Assembly (NCBI RefSeq): GCF_020520285.1
Contig: NZ_CP084742.1
Coordinates: 5,753,501-5,817,500, forward strand
Length of the DNA stretch: 64,000 nucleotides
Direction: 5' to 3'
From: Pseudomonas sp. L5B5
GTDB taxonomy: Bacteria; Pseudomonadota; Gammaproteobacteria; Pseudomonadales; Pseudomonadaceae
Of this stretch, positions 34,199 through 46,487 are shown in pieces; within the stretch, counting starts at the first letter, position 1, and every line of letters begins with the position of its first letter. Position numbers and translations under genes: made by a program. The notes beneath the pieces were generated by a model that searched no databases, had not been told where the DNA came from, and saw nothing but the letters and a program-made list of their open reading frames with translations.

Positions 34199-34381
34199 TT
34201 CTTATTTCCTTTGACGCTAAAAAATTAATGACAGTCTCTTCCTGAGGAAGAGTACTGGGCTGGGTTGCAGGAAAGTAAGAGGCGTCGAACGGGTGTAGCA
34301 AACTTGTTGGCTACTGCCCAGGTCACGATTCCAAGCGACCCATGCAAACACAGTGGGGAAACTCTACGCCAATTACGGGAG
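34199..34381 (-). promoter_or_regulatory. Promoter and probable long 5' leader of the cold-shock gene
   Basis: 183 bases between the csp ATG and the gcv terminator. The GGAAATAAGAAATG run gives the ribosome site. A structured csp leader is inferred from family knowledge, not demonstrated. Confidence 0.45.
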
Positions 34382-34453
34382 AAAAAACAAGCCCCGCGAA
34401 GCCCCGGATTTACGCAGCTTGCCGAGGTTTGGCGGAACTAGCGTGCGGGGCTT
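34382..34453 (-). terminator. Terminator of the gcv operon
   Basis: On the minus strand AAGCCCCGC (34453-34445) pairs with GCGGGGCTT (34397-34389) and is followed by GTTTTTTC. The loop is long (47 bases) and contains an extra GGGGCTTCG alternative arm. It lies downstream of gcvT. Confidence 0.65.
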
Positions 34454-34528
34454 ATTCGATAGAGTTGTTCAATTGTTTTCGAGCGTTATAAGTGACTTTC
34501 AGTATCGAAAAAGATGCACTGTTTTATG

Positions 34529-34568
34529 GCGGTTGCGTTACAGATTAGTGCACTTCTAACGCAACCGC
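34529..34568. repeat. 12-bp inverted repeat after gcvT
   Basis: GCGGTTGCGTTA / TAACGCAACCGC with a 16-base loop, 22 bases after the gcvT stop. It has no U-tract, so it is more likely an mRNA 3'-end stabiliser than the terminator itself. Confidence 0.6.
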
Positions 34569-34589
34569 GTTACTTATAGAAACAGTCCT

Positions 34590-35714
34590 TTAGCCACGAT
34601 AGTAGCGTTGGGGTACGAATGGCATTTTGCTTACAAGCATTGGCACCTTTTTCCCACGAACTACTGCGGCAACTGGTGTGTCGAGCGCCGTGTACTGGAT
34701 ATCCAGGTAACCCATGGCGAGCGGGCCACCCAGGGTCGGGCCGAAGCCGCCACTGCACACGCTGCCGATGATGTTGCCATCGGCATCGACGATGTCCACT
34801 CCCTCGCGTACCGGTGTGCGTTCCTGGGGCAGCAGGCCGACGCGCTTGCGGCTGACGCCGCCCTGTTGTTGGGCAAAGATCACCTCGGCCCCGGGGAACC
34901 CTCCGGCCCGTGCGCCATCGGCACGGCGAACCTTGGAGATCGCCCACAACAGGCTGGCCTGGATCGGGGTGGTCTGTTCGTTCATGTCATGGCCATAGAG
35001 GCACAGGCCGGCTTCCAGGCGCAGCGAGTCGCGGGCGCCGAGGCCAATGGGGGCCACTTCCGGTTCGGCCAGCAGGGCACGGGCGATCTTCTCGGCCTGG
35101 GCCGTCGGGATCGAAATCTCGAAGCCATCTTCGCCGGTATAACCCGAGCGGCTGACGAAACAGTCCACGCCCAGCAGCGCCACCGGCTTGAACTGCATGA
35201 AGGTCATCTGCGCCACTTGCGGCGCCAGGCGTGCCAGCACGGTGACCGCCGCCGGGCCTTGCAGGGCCAGCAGGGCGCGTTCCTCGAACAGCGGCTGGAT
35301 ATCGCATTGCTCGCCGATGTGTCGACGCAGATGGGCCAGGTCCTGGTCCTTGCAGGCGGCGTTGACCACCAGGAACAGTTGCTCGTCACCCAGGTTGGCC
35401 ACCATCAGGTCGTCGAGGATGCCGCCTTGTTCATTGGTGAACATGGCGTAGCGCTGCATGCCCACCGGCAGGTCGATGATGTCCACCGGCACCAGGGTTT
35501 CCAGGGCCTTGGCGGCGTTGCTGCCACGCAGCAGGATCTGCCCCATGTGGGACACATCGAACAGGCCAGCCTGCTCGCGGCTGTGCTGGTGTTCCTTCAT
35601 CACGCCCAGCGGGTACTGCACGGGCATGTCGTAGCCGGCGAACGGCACCATGCGCGCGCCGAGTTCCAGGTGCAGGCTGTGCAACGGGGTTTTCAACAGT
35701 GTTTCGGTGGACAT
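34590..35714 (-). CDS. gcvT: Glycine cleavage T-protein (aminomethyltransferase)
   Basis: A 374-residue tetrahydrofolate-dependent aminomethyltransferase. It takes the methylamine from lipoyl GcvH and releases ammonia and 5,10-methylene-THF. Family marks are MVPFAGYDMPVQYP near residue 22, QAGLFDVSHMGQ, the catalytic Asp region YAMFTNEQGGILDDL and SRSGYTGEDGFEI. It is last in the gcvH-gcvP-sdaA-gcvT operon, 40 bases after sdaA, with AGGAG before its ATG. Confidence 0.96.
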   Translation of the reverse strand: MSTETLLKTPLHSLHLELGARMVPFAGYDMPVQYPLGVMKEHQHSREQAGLFDVSHMGQILLRGSNAAKALETLVPVDIIDLPVGMQRYAMFTNEQGGILDDLMVANLGDEQLFLVVNAACKDQDLAHLRRHIGEQCDIQPLFEERALLALQGPAAVTVLARLAPQVAQMTFMQFKPVALLGVDCFVSRSGYTGEDGFEISIPTAQAEKIARALLAEPEVAPIGLGARDSLRLEAGLCLYGHDMNEQTTPIQASLLWAISKVRRADGARAGGFPGAEVIFAQQQGGVSRKRVGLLPQERTPVREGVDIVDADGNIIGSVCSGGFGPTLGGPLAMGYLDIQYTALDTPVAAVVRGKKVPMLVSKMPFVPQRYYRG

Positions 35715-35754
35715 GGGGCAACTCCTGAAATTGGACCGATACCAGGCTTGGGTA

Positions 35755-37131
<1,377 letters not shown>

Positions 37132-37163
37132 GTTGGTTCTCCGGTTTCTTATTATTGAGAGTA

Positions 37164-37228
37164 GCGGCAAGCCACAAGCCACAAGCTGCAAGAAAGAGCC
37201 GATCGGCTTTTAACTTGCCGCTTGCCGC
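37164..37228. repeat. Hairpin-forming repeat between gcvP and sdaA
   Basis: GCGGCAAG at 37164-37171 pairs with CTTGCCGC at 37214-37221 (repeated once at 37221). A short direct repeat CAAGCCA/CAAGCCA lies in the left arm, and the central palindrome AGCCGATCGGCT (37197-37208) is followed by TTT. It sits where glyA2 would be in the P. aeruginosa operon. It may attenuate or process the transcript. Confidence 0.6.
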
Positions 37229-37248
37229 TTGAAACTCACCACTGCTTC

Positions 37249-40101
37249 TCAGGCGTAGTTTTCAATCGACGGACAAGCGCATACCAGGTTGCGGTCGCCG
37301 AACACGTTGTCGACCCGGCCCACAGGTGGCCAGTACTTGCCTTCGATCAGCGACGCCACCGGATACACCGCTTGCTCGCGGCTGTACGGATGGGTCCATT
37401 CGCCCACCAGTTCCGCTGCGGTATGCGGAGCGTTCTTCAGGGGGTTGTCGTCCTTGTCCAGGGTGCCGTTCTCCACCGCGCGGATTTCCTCGCGGATGCG
37501 GATCATGGCGTCGCAGAAACGGTCCAGTTCTTCCTTGGACTCACTTTCGGTCGGCTCGATCATCAGCGTGCCGGCCACCGGGAACGACATGGTCGGAGCG
37601 TGGAAGCCGAAGTCGATCAGGCGCTTGGCCACGTCGTCGACACTGATGCCGCTGCTGTCCTTGAGCGGGCGCAGGTCGAGGATGCACTCGTGGGCCACCA
37701 GGCCGTTGCTACCGGTGTAGAGCACGGGGTAGTGCTCTTCCAGGCGCCGGGCGATGTAGTTGGCATTGAGGATCGCCAGTTGCGAGGCACGCTTGAGGCC
37801 GGCGCCACCCATCATGCGGATGTACATCCAGGTGATCGGCAGGATGCTGGCGCTGCCGAACGGTGCGGCACATACCGCGCCTTGCTTGTTGTCCAGCACG
37901 GCGTGGCCGGGCAGGAAAGGCGCCAGGTGCGACTTGACGCCGATCGGGCCGACACCCGGGCCGCCACCGCCGTGGGGAATGCAGAAGGTCTTGTGCAGGT
38001 TCAGGTGGGACACGTCGCCGCCGAACTTGCCCGGGGCGCAGAGGCCGACCATGGCGTTCATGTTGGCGCCGTCGATGTACACCTGGCCGCCGTTGTCATG
38101 AATGATGGCGCAGATCTCGCGGATGCCTTCCTCGAACACGCCATGGGTCGATGGGTAGGTGATCATCAGCGCGGCCAGGTGCTCGCGGTGCTCGATGGCC
38201 TTGGCTCGCAGGTCCTCGATATCCACGTTGCCACGGGCGTCGCAGGCGGTGACTACCACGCGCATGCCGGCCATGTTGGCGGTGGCCGGGTTGGTGCCGT
38301 GGGCCGAGGAAGGAATCAGGCAGATGTCGCGACGTTCGTCGCCACGGCTCTGGTGATAGGCGCGGATCGCCAGCAGGCCGGCGTACTCGCCCTGGGAACC
38401 GGCGTTGGGTTGCAGGGATACGGCATCGTAGCCGGTAGCGGCGCAGAGCATCGCTTCCAGTTCGTCGGTCAGTTGCTGGTAGCCAGCGCTTTGCTCGGTC
38501 GGGGCGAAGGGATGCAGGGCGCCGAATTCGGCCCAGGTGACCGGGATCATCTCGCTGGCGGCGTTGAGCTTCATGGTGCACGAACCCAGCGGGATCATGG
38601 TGCGGTCCAGGGCCAGGTCCTTGTCGGCCAGCTTGCGCAGATAGCGCATCAGCTCGGTTTCCGAGTGATAGCGATTGAACGCCGGATGGCTGAGGATCGC
38701 CGACTGCCGCACCAGCTCCGCCGGGATGCGGCTGGAGACGGCCTGGGCCAGGGTGGCGAAATCCGGCACCGGCTTGCCGTCGGCCAGCAGCGTCCACAGG
38801 GCTTCGACATCGGCCTGGGAACAGGTTTCGTCCAGGGACAGGCCCAGGCGCTGGGCGTCGATCACCCGCAGGTTGATGCGCTGTGCCCGCGCCTGTTCAT
38901 GCAGCGCGGCGGTGCGGGCGCCGGTGTGCAAGCTCAGGGTATCGAAGAAGTGTTGCTGCTCTGGAGCCAGGCCGAGCTGGCCCAGGCCCTGGGCCAGGAT
39001 CGCGGTCAACTGGTGGATGCGCTGGGCGATCTGCACCAGGCCCTTGGGGCCGTGGTACACGGCATACATGCTGGCGATGTTGGCCAGCAGCACCTGGGCG
39101 GTGCAGATGTTGCTGGTGGCCTTCTCGCGACGGATGTGCTGCTCGCGGGTCTGCATGGCCAGGCGCAGGGCCGGCTTGCCGAAACGGTCCACCGAAACAC
39201 CGACCAGGCGGCCGGGCATGTCGCGCTTGAAGGCATCGCGAGTGGAGAAATAGGCCGCATGCGGGCCACCGAAACCCAGTGGCACACCGAAGCGCTGCGC
39301 GCTGCCGATGGCCACGTCGGCGCCGAATTCGCCCGGTGGGGCCAGCAGGGTCAGGGCCAGCAGGTCGGCCGCCACGGCTACCAGGGCATTGGCCGCGTGG
39401 AAACGCTCGGCCAGCTCACGGTAGTCGAACAGGTCGCCATTGCTGGCCGGGTATTGCAGCAGGGCGCCGAAGAAGCCGCTGACGTCGGTCAGCTGGTGCT
39501 CATCGCCCACCACCACTTCGATGCCCAGGGGTTCGGCGCGGGTGCGCAGGACATCGAGGGTCTGCGGATGGCAATGCACGGATGCGAAAAAGGCGTGGCT
39601 GCTCTTGTTCTTGCTCAGGCGCTTGCAGAAGGTCATGGCCTCGGCTGCAGCGGTGCCCTCGTCGAGCAAGGATGCGTTGGCGATCGGCAGGCCGGTCAGG
39701 TCGCTGATCAGGGTCTGGAAGTTCAGCAGGGCTTCGAGACGACCTTGGGAAATTTCCGGCTGATAGGGGGTGTAGGCGGTGTACCAGGCCGGGTTTTCCA
39801 GCAGGTTGCGCAGGATTGGCGAAGGCGTGTGGCAGCTGTAGTAGCCCTGGCCGATGTAGGTCTTGAACAGCTGGTTGCCAGCGGCAATGGCCTTGATCGA
39901 CGCCAGCGCGTCGGCTTCGCTCTGGCCGGCGCCGAGGTCCAGCACGCTGGTGCCCTTGATGCTGTCGGGGATCACGCTGGCGCCCAGGGCTTCCAGGGAG
40001 TCGAAGCCCAGGCGGTTGAGCATGGCCTGCTCATCGTCCTGGCGCGGGCCGATGTGGCGGCCGATGAATTCGTTGGCTGTGGTCAGGTTGACGGTCATCA
40101 C
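37249..40101 (-). CDS. gcvP: Glycine dehydrogenase (decarboxylating), P-protein
   Basis: A 950-residue PLP enzyme, fused single-chain type. It decarboxylates glycine and loads the aminomethyl group on the lipoyl arm of Gcv[18 protein letters not shown] opens the N-terminal half, and the C-terminal half carries the PLP lysine in [18 protein letters not shown] (about residue 700). It is 7 bases downstream of gcvH, so co-translated. Confidence 0.97.
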   Translation of the reverse strand: MMTVNLTTANEFIGRHIGPRQDDEQAMLNRLGFDSLEALGASVIPDSIKGTSVLDLGAGQSEADALASIKAIAAGNQLFKTYIGQGYYSCHTPSPILRNLLENPAWYTAYTPYQPEISQGRLEALLNFQTLISDLTGLPIANASLLDEGTAAAEAMTFCKRLSKNKSSHAFFASVHCHPQTLDVLRTRAEPLGIEVVVGDEHQLTDVSGFFGALLQYPASNGDLFDYRELAERFHAANALVAVAADLLALTLLAPPGEFGADVAIGSAQRFGVPLGFGGPHAAYFSTRDAFKRDMPGRLVGVSVDRFGKPALRLAMQTREQHIRREKATSNICTAQVLLANIASMYAVYHGPKGLVQIAQRIHQLTAILAQGLGQLGLAPEQQHFFDTLSLHTGARTAALHEQARAQRINLRVIDAQRLGLSLDETCSQADVEALWTLLADGKPVPDFATLAQAVSSRIPAELVRQSAILSHPAFNRYHSETELMRYLRKLADKDLALDRTMIPLGSCTMKLNAASEMIPVTWAEFGALHPFAPTEQSAGYQQLTDELEAMLCAATGYDAVSLQPNAGSQGEYAGLLAIRAYHQSRGDERRDICLIPSSAHGTNPATANMAGMRVVVTACDARGNVDIEDLRAKAIEHREHLAALMITYPSTHGVFEEGIREICAIIHDNGGQVYIDGANMNAMVGLCAPGKFGGDVSHLNLHKTFCIPHGGGGPGVGPIGVKSHLAPFLPGHAVLDNKQGAVCAAPFGSASILPITWMYIRMMGGAGLKRASQLAILNANYIARRLEEHYPVLYTGSNGLVAHECILDLRPLKDSSGISVDDVAKRLIDFGFHAPTMSFPVAGTLMIEPTESESKEELDRFCDAMIRIREEIRAVENGTLDKDDNPLKNAPHTAAELVGEWTHPYSREQAVYPVASLIEGKYWPPVGRVDNVFGDRNLVCACPSIENYA

Positions 40102-40108
40102 GGGCTCC

Positions 40109-40492
40109 TCAGGCTTCGGCGTTGGCTTTGATCAGGCGGTCATAGGCGTCCTGATCCAGCAGTTGGCCAACGGCGGCGGCATCGCTTGGAATGAAGCGGA
40201 AGAACCAGCCTTCGCCCAGCGGGTCTTCGTTGACCAGTTCCGGGCTGTCTTCCAGGGCCGGGTTGGTGGCGACCACTTCACCGTCCAGGGGCATGTACAC
40301 GCCGCTGGCGGCCTTCACCGACTCCACGGTGGCGGCTTCGGCGCCCTTGTCGTAGCTCTGCAGCTCGGGCAGTTGCACAAACACCACATCGCCCAGGGCG
40401 TTCTGGGCGAAAGCCGTGATGCCGACGGTGACACTGCCATCAGCTTCGGTACGCAGCCATTCGTGATCTTCGGTAAAACGCAACTCGCTCAT
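40109..40492 (-). CDS. gcvH: Glycine cleavage H-protein
   Basis: A 127-residue lipoyl carrier shuttling the aminomethyl group between GcvP and GcvT. The lipoylated lysine is in VESVKAASG (about residue 62), with the HEWL start region [17 protein letters not shown] precedes the ATG. First gene of the operon; its sigma54 promoter lies 83 bases upstream. Confidence 0.97.
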   Translation of the reverse strand: MSELRFTEDHEWLRTEADGSVTVGITAFAQNALGDVVFVQLPELQSYDKGAEAATVESVKAASGVYMPLDGEVVATNPALEDSPELVNEDPLGEGWFFRFIPSDAAAVGQLLDQDAYDRLIKANAEA

Positions 40493-40574
40493 GGAAACTC
40501 CTCAGGGGCCAGATTTCGTCTGGTGGACGCGATTGAAGGCTCGTGCAGGGCCGAGCCGAATGGCGATATCCATA

Positions 40575-40589
40575 GCAAGAATATGGCCA
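40575..40589 (-). promoter_or_regulatory. Sigma54 (-24/-12) promoter of the gcv operon
   Basis: On the minus strand TGGCCATATTCTTGC has the invariant GG and GC elements exactly 10 bases apart, the spacing required by RpoN. It lies 83 bases upstream of gcvH, next to a gene for an enhancer-binding activator. Confidence 0.8.
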
Positions 40590-40654
40590 ATATTTATTTA
40601 TTATTTATAAATCAATGAGTTGTGATTATTTCTGGGCGATCGGCATTGCTTGGC

Positions 40655-40672
40655 TGTAGCGAAATCAATACA
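40655..40672. promoter_or_regulatory. TyrR/GcsR-type operator, proximal copy
   Basis: TGTAGCGAAATCAATACA, a TGTA-N10-TACA palindrome with the symmetry and length of a TyrR box, about 75 bases upstream of the sigma54 promoter. Confidence 0.6.
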
Positions 40673-40683
40673 GCTGGAGGCAG

Positions 40684-40712
40684 GGAAAAAAGGCTTTGTC
40701 GATCAAAGCCTT
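40684..40712 (-). terminator. Terminator of gcsR
   Basis: On the minus strand AAGGCTTTG-ATCGA-CAAAGCCTT is followed by TTTT. It lies 200 bases after gcsR and between the two operator copies. Confidence 0.75.
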
Positions 40713-40754
40713 GGAGAGTAAAGGTTGGTCGCGACTGTATCGAAAACGTTCCGC

Positions 40755-40772
40755 TGTAGCGCTTTCAGTACA
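40755..40772. promoter_or_regulatory. TyrR/GcsR-type operator, distal copy
   Basis: TGTAGCGCTTTCAGTACA, again TGTA-N10-TACA, exactly 100 bases from the proximal copy. TGGAGG follows both copies. A third partial site (TGTATCGAAAACGTTCCG at 40736-40753) adjoins it. Confidence 0.6.
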
Positions 40773-40799
40773 GATGGAGGTCGCTTTTCACCGGTTTTT

Positions 40800-40900
40800 G
40801 TAGGAGCGAAGCTTGCTCGCGATCAACCCGAGGACACTGCGCAGGCTCCAGGCACTGTGGCGTCATTGAGATTTTCCGCGAGCAAGCTTCGCTCCTGCAG
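40800..40900. repeat. Pair of inverted REP elements (REPIN)
   Basis: GTAGGAGCGAAGCTTGCTCG at 40800-40819 reappears inverted (CGAGCAAGCTTCGCTCCTGC, from 40879). These are the typical Pseudomonas REP sequences, spaced as a REPIN between gcsR and the gcv promoter. Confidence 0.88.
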
Positions 40901-40911
40901 AGCCGCTTGCT

Positions 40912-42420
<1,509 letters not shown>

Positions 42421-42582
42421 GGGGTGAGGGAGGTTTCTGGGGCTCTGGAGGGCTGCCAGTATGCCTTGGGCGAGGGGCTTAGTCGAAAGCCTCGTGGCTG
42501 GCGCAGCAGCCTGGGCATGGCCCGGTGCAGGTCCGGGAGCCCACCGGGCGGGGGCGCCGGCAGGCCGGTTGCTGCCCGGCGC

Positions 42583-42942
42583 TTATTCCAGGTGTTCGGG
42601 TTTCATCGGGTCGCCGGGCTTGACGTCCAGCTGCTTGCGCACATCCTCGAACATCTCGTCGTAGTACTTGTGCATGGACGCGATGCTGGCGTTCTTGGGC
42701 AGCCCGTGCTGCTGGGCAAGACGCGTGGCATGGCGGGCGAAGTCGAACGCCTGGTCCTTGGCCAGGAAGAACTGCTCCTTGAGGGGCTTGTCCTCGATGG
42801 TGCCGTGCAAGGTGAATTGCATGCCCTTGCCTTCCTTGGGGTCCTGGGCGAGTTGATAGTCGATGCACAGGTTGTAGCTGAAGTCGTCCTTGTTCAGCGC
42901 ATGACGCTCGATGTGCAAGTGACCGGGCTCAAACATGGCCAT
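42583..42942 (-). CDS. DUF5064 family protein
   Basis: A 119-residue soluble acidic protein (MAMFEPGHLHIERHALNK start, ARHATRLAQQHGLPKNASI centre, C-terminal MKPEHLE). It resembles a small family confined to Pseudomonas, DUF5064, of unknown function. It follows arcC in the same direction but is separated by a terminator hairpin, so it is probably its own unit. Confidence 0.7.
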   Translation of the reverse strand: MAMFEPGHLHIERHALNKDDFSYNLCIDYQLAQDPKEGKGMQFTLHGTIEDKPLKEQFFLAKDQAFDFARHATRLAQQHGLPKNASIASMHKYYDEMFEDVRKQLDVKPGDPMKPEHLE

Positions 42943-42965
42943 AGGCTTGGTCCTCCTGGGCGTTG

Positions 42966-42992
42966 AAGAAAGGGCAGGCTGCGGGCCTGCCC
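42966..42992 (-). terminator. Terminator of arcDABC
   Basis: On the minus strand GGGCAGGC-CCGCA-GCCTGCCC is followed by TTTCTTC. It lies 20 bases after the arcC stop. Confidence 0.8.
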
Positions 42993-43011
42993 CTGTTCCT
43001 GCAACAAGCGT

Positions 43012-43941
43012 CTAAAGGTAGCTGATGCCGGGTTTTGCTGTGCTGATGCGCGTGCCGGCGTGGCCCTGGACGATTGCTTCGATGTCCGAGAGTGAACCGA
43101 TCACCGCGACTTTTCCAGTGTGCTGGGCGAATTCACAGGCGGCCTGGACCTTGGGTCCCATGGAGCCTGCGGCAAAGCCCAGCTTCTCGATTTCATCGGG
43201 GTGGGCCTGGGCGATGGCCTTCTGGGTCGGTTTGCCGAAGTCGATGAACGCCGCGTTGACGTCGGTGGCGATCACCAGCAGGTCGGCTTCCAGTTGCTCG
43301 GCCAGCAGCGCCGAGCACAGGTCCTTGTCGATCACCGCCTCGATGCCCTTGAGCTTGCCATCCTCGCCGTACAGGGTCGGGATGCCGCCACCACCGGCGC
43401 AGATCACGATGCTGCTTTTTTCCAGCAGCCACTTGATCGGACGGATTTCGAAGATGCGCTTGGGTTTCGGGCTGGCCACCACCCGGCGGTACTTGTCGCC
43501 ATCCGGGGCGATGGCCCAGCCTTTTTCCTTGGCCAGCTTCTCGGCTTCCTCCTTGCTGTAGACCGGGCCGATGGGCTTGGTCGGGTTGTTGAAGGCGGGG
43601 TCCTTGGCGTCCACTTCCACCTGGGTCAGCAAGGTGGCGAAGGGCACTTCGAAGTCCAGCAGGTTGCCCAGTTCCTGTTCGATGATGTAGCCGATCATGC
43701 CTTCGGTCTCGGCGCCGAGCACGTCCAGCGGGTAGGGCGAAACCTGGGTATAGGCCGCCGCCTGCAACGACAGCAGGCCCACTTGCGGGCCATTGCCGTG
43801 GGCGATCACCAACTGGTTGCCGGGATGGATCTTGGCGATCTGCTCGGTGGCGATGCGGATGTTGGCGCGTTGGTTGTCCGCAGTCATGGGTTCACCACGG
43901 CGGAGCAGGGCGTTACCGCCCAGAGCAACGACGATACGCAT
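43012..43941 (-). CDS. arcC: Carbamate kinase
   Basis: A 309-residue enzyme, usual length, converting carbamoyl phosphate and ADP to ATP, CO2 and ammonia: the ATP-yielding step of the arginine deiminase pathway. ATG 43941 gives [13 protein letters not shown]; the upstream ATG at 43998 adds 19 unconserved residues. [26 protein letters not shown] and [14 protein letters not shown] are family marks. Last gene of arcDABC. Confidence 0.96.
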   Translation of the reverse strand: MRIVVALGGNALLRRGEPMTADNQRANIRIATEQIAKIHPGNQLVIAHGNGPQVGLLSLQAAAYTQVSPYPLDVLGAETEGMIGYIIEQELGNLLDFEVPFATLLTQVEVDAKDPAFNNPTKPIGPVYSKEEAEKLAKEKGWAIAPDGDKYRRVVASPKPKRIFEIRPIKWLLEKSSIVICAGGGGIPTLYGEDGKLKGIEAVIDKDLCSALLAEQLEADLLVIATDVNAAFIDFGKPTQKAIAQAHPDEIEKLGFAAGSMGPKVQAACEFAQHTGKVAVIGSLSDIEAIVQGHAGTRISTAKPGISYL

Positions 43942-44000
43942 AATGCATTCCTTCCAGAGTTCGGTGATCCCGTGGGGGCGTGGCTGGCCGGCGATCATGC

Positions 44001-44044
44001 GGGGTCAGGGGTGACCCCGTCGCGGGCAAGCCTCGCTCCTACAG
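44001..44044. repeat. Hairpin and REP element between arcB and arcC
   Basis: A perfect hairpin GGGGTCA-GGGG-TGACCCC (44001-44018) is followed by a REP copy, CGCGGGCAAGCCTCGCTCCT onward (44021-44044). Such sites in the arc transcript could end or protect mRNA segments. Confidence 0.8.
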
Positions 44045-44073
44045 GGCCCGGGAGGTTGTCCCGGGCATGGTGG

Positions 44074-45084
44074 TTACAGGTCGGCCAGGGTCGAGACCAG
44101 GATCGCCTTGATGGTGTGCATGCGGTTTTCCGCCTGCTCGAAGGCGATGCAGGCTGGCGATTCGAACACGTCGTCGGTGACTTCGATGCCGTTGGCCAGG
44201 TGCGGGTACTGCTCGGCGATCTGCTTGCCGACCTTGGTATCGCTGTTGTGGAAGGCTGGCAGGCAGTGCATGAACTTGGTCCGTGGGTTACCGGTGGCCT
44301 TCATCAGCTGGGTATTGACCTGGTAGGGCAGCAATTGCTCGATGCGTTCAGCCCAGGCCTCCACCGGCTCGCCCATGGAGACCCAGACGTCGGTGTGGAT
44401 GAAGTCCACGCCCTTGACCGCGGCTTTCGGGTCTTCGGTGAGGGTGATGCGGGCGCCGCTGTCCTCTGCGTACTTCTTGCAGCGCTCGACCAGGTCGTCA
44501 TGGGGCCACAGGGCCTTGGGCGCGCAGATGCGCACGTCCATGCCGAGCTTGGCGCCTACCAGCAGCAGCGAGTTGCCCATGTTGTTGCGGGCATCGCCCA
44601 GATAGGCGTAGCTGATGTCGTGGATCGGCTTGTCGGCGTGTTCGCGCATGGTCAGCACGTCGGCGATCATCTGGGTCGGGTGGTACTCGTCGGTCAGGCC
44701 GTTGAACACCGGCACCCCGGCGAACTTCGCCAGTTCCTCGACGATTTCCTGCTTGAACCCGCGGTACTCGATGGCGTCGTACATGCGCCCCAGCACCCGG
44801 GCGGTGTCCTTCATGCTTTCCTTGTGGCCGATCTGCGATGAGTTGGGGTCGATGTAGGTGACGTTGGCGCCCTGGTCATAGGCCGCCACTTCGAAGGCAC
44901 AGCGGGTACGGGTCGAGGTTTTCTCGAAGATCAGGGCGATGTTGTTGCCCTTCAGGTGCTGCTGCTCGGTGCCGGTGTACTTGGCGCGCTTGAGGTCGCG
45001 GGACAGGTCCAGCAGGTAGCGCAGTTCGCGTGGAGTGTGGTGTTCCAGGCTCAGCAGGTTACGGTTGTGGATGTTGAACGCCAT
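44074..45084 (-). CDS. arcB: Catabolic ornithine carbamoyltransferase
   Basis: A 336-residue enzyme splitting citrulline by phosphate into ornithine and carbamoyl phosphate. Carbamoyl phosphate motif STRTRCAF, ornithine-side HCLPAFHN and [12 protein letters not shown] are intact. Length and context mark it as the catabolic enzyme rather than biosynthetic ArgF. Third gene of arcDABC, 98 bases after arcA. Confidence 0.96.
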   Translation of the reverse strand: MAFNIHNRNLLSLEHHTPRELRYLLDLSRDLKRAKYTGTEQQHLKGNNIALIFEKTSTRTRCAFEVAAYDQGANVTYIDPNSSQIGHKESMKDTARVLGRMYDAIEYRGFKQEIVEELAKFAGVPVFNGLTDEYHPTQMIADVLTMREHADKPIHDISYAYLGDARNNMGNSLLLVGAKLGMDVRICAPKALWPHDDLVERCKKYAEDSGARITLTEDPKAAVKGVDFIHTDVWVSMGEPVEAWAERIEQLLPYQVNTQLMKATGNPRTKFMHCLPAFHNSDTKVGKQIAEQYPHLANGIEVTDDVFESPACIAFEQAENRMHTIKAILVSTLADL

Positions 45085-45182
45085 GATGATTCTCCTTGCC
45101 GACGCGGTGAAAGCTACTGCGCGTTGCGCTCGCTACGCTTTCACGGCATCGGTTTGTGGTGGGTCAAATTCAGTTGAACTGC

Positions 45183-46439
45183 TCAGTAGTCGATCGGGTC
45201 GCGAATGATCGGGCAGGTCATGCAGTGGCCGCCGCCACGGCCCCGGCCCAGTTCGCCGGCGCTGATGGTGATGACTTCCACGCCGGCCTTGCGCAGCAGG
45301 GTGTTGGTGTAGGTGTTGCGGTCGTAACCGATCACCACGCCAGGCTCCACGGCCACCACGTTGTTGCCGTCGTCCCATTGCTCGCGCTCGGCGGCGAAGC
45401 TGTTGCCACCGGTTTCCACCACGCGCAGGGCCTTGAGGTTGAGCGCTGCGGCCACGGTGTCGAGGAAGCTGGTCTTCTCGCGCTGGATATCGATGCCGTG
45501 GGGCTTGCTCTCGTCAGGGCGCAGGGTGAAAGGCACGATCTGGTTGACCACTTCGGGGAAGATGGTGACCAGGTCGCGGTCGCAGAAACTGAACACGGTG
45601 TCCAGGTGCATCGCCGCGCGGGATTTTGGCAGGCCGGCAACGATCACCCGCTCCACCGCCTTGTTCTTGAACAGGTTGCGCGCCAGCTGGCCGATAGCCT
45701 GGTGGGACGAGCGCTCGCCCATGCCGATCAGGACCACGCCGTTGCCAATGGGCATCACGTCTCCGCCTTCCAGGGTGGAGGCGCCATGCTCCTGGTCGGG
45801 GTCGCCGTACCAGATCTGGAAGTCGGCGTTGGTGAACTCGGGGTGGAACTTGTAGATGGCGGTGGTCAGCAGGGTTTCCTGGCGTCGCGCCGGCCAGTAC
45901 ATGGGGTTGAGCGTCACGCCACCGTAGATCCAGCAGGTGGTATCGCGGGTGAACTGGGTGTTGGGCAGCGGCGGCAGGATGAAGCTTGCATGGCCGAGGA
46001 AGTCGCGGAACATCTCGATGGTCCTGCCGCCGAAGCTGCTCGGCAGGTCATCGGCCGATACACCACCAATCAGGAACTCGGCGACCTTGCGCGGCTCCAG
46101 GCTGCGCAGCCACGAGCCGACTTCATCCACCAGGCCCAGGCCAACGGTGTTGGCGGTGATCTTGCGTTCCAGGATCCAGTCCAGTGCTTCGGGGATGGCG
46201 ACGATGTCGGTCAGCAGGTTGTGCATTTCCAGCACATCAATATCCCGCTCGCGCATCTTGGTGACGAAGTCGAAGTGGTCGCGCTTGGCCTGGGCAACCC
46301 AGAGCACATCGTCGAACAGCAGTTCATCGCAGTTGTTGGGGGTCAGCCGCTGATGGGCCAGGCCTGGGGAGCAAACCATGACTTTGCGCAGTTTGCCGGC
46401 TTCGGAATGGACGCCGTACTTAACTTTTTCCGTGGTCAT
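45183..46439 (-). CDS. arcA: Arginine deiminase
   Basis: A 418-residue enzyme hydrolysing arginine to citrulline and ammonia, identical in length to P. aeruginosa ArcA. ATG 46439 gives [43 protein letters not shown] and the catalytic cysteine in GGGHCMTCP near the C-terminus are intact. Second gene of arcDABC. Confidence 0.97.
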   Translation of the reverse strand: MTTEKVKYGVHSEAGKLRKVMVCSPGLAHQRLTPNNCDELLFDDVLWVAQAKRDHFDFVTKMRERDIDVLEMHNLLTDIVAIPEALDWILERKITANTVGLGLVDEVGSWLRSLEPRKVAEFLIGGVSADDLPSSFGGRTIEMFRDFLGHASFILPPLPNTQFTRDTTCWIYGGVTLNPMYWPARRQETLLTTAIYKFHPEFTNADFQIWYGDPDQEHGASTLEGGDVMPIGNGVVLIGMGERSSHQAIGQLARNLFKNKAVERVIVAGLPKSRAAMHLDTVFSFCDRDLVTIFPEVVNQIVPFTLRPDESKPHGIDIQREKTSFLDTVAAALNLKALRVVETGGNSFAAEREQWDDGNNVVAVEPGVVIGYDRNTYTNTLLRKAGVEVITISAGELGRGRGGGHCMTCPIIRDPIDY

Positions 46440-46487
46440 TACTGTGATCCTCCAGAGACAAAACAATCAGGGGTGTTGCAGATACAG

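Noticed and set aside
34529..34568. Inverted repeat as the gcvT terminator
   Set aside because: No U-tract follows on the minus strand; the element at 34382-34453 fits better.
37222..40131. Very long open frame antisense to gcvP
   Set aside because: High GC third positions keep the opposite frame open; the product is low-complexity and lacks domain features, while gcvP is unmistakable.
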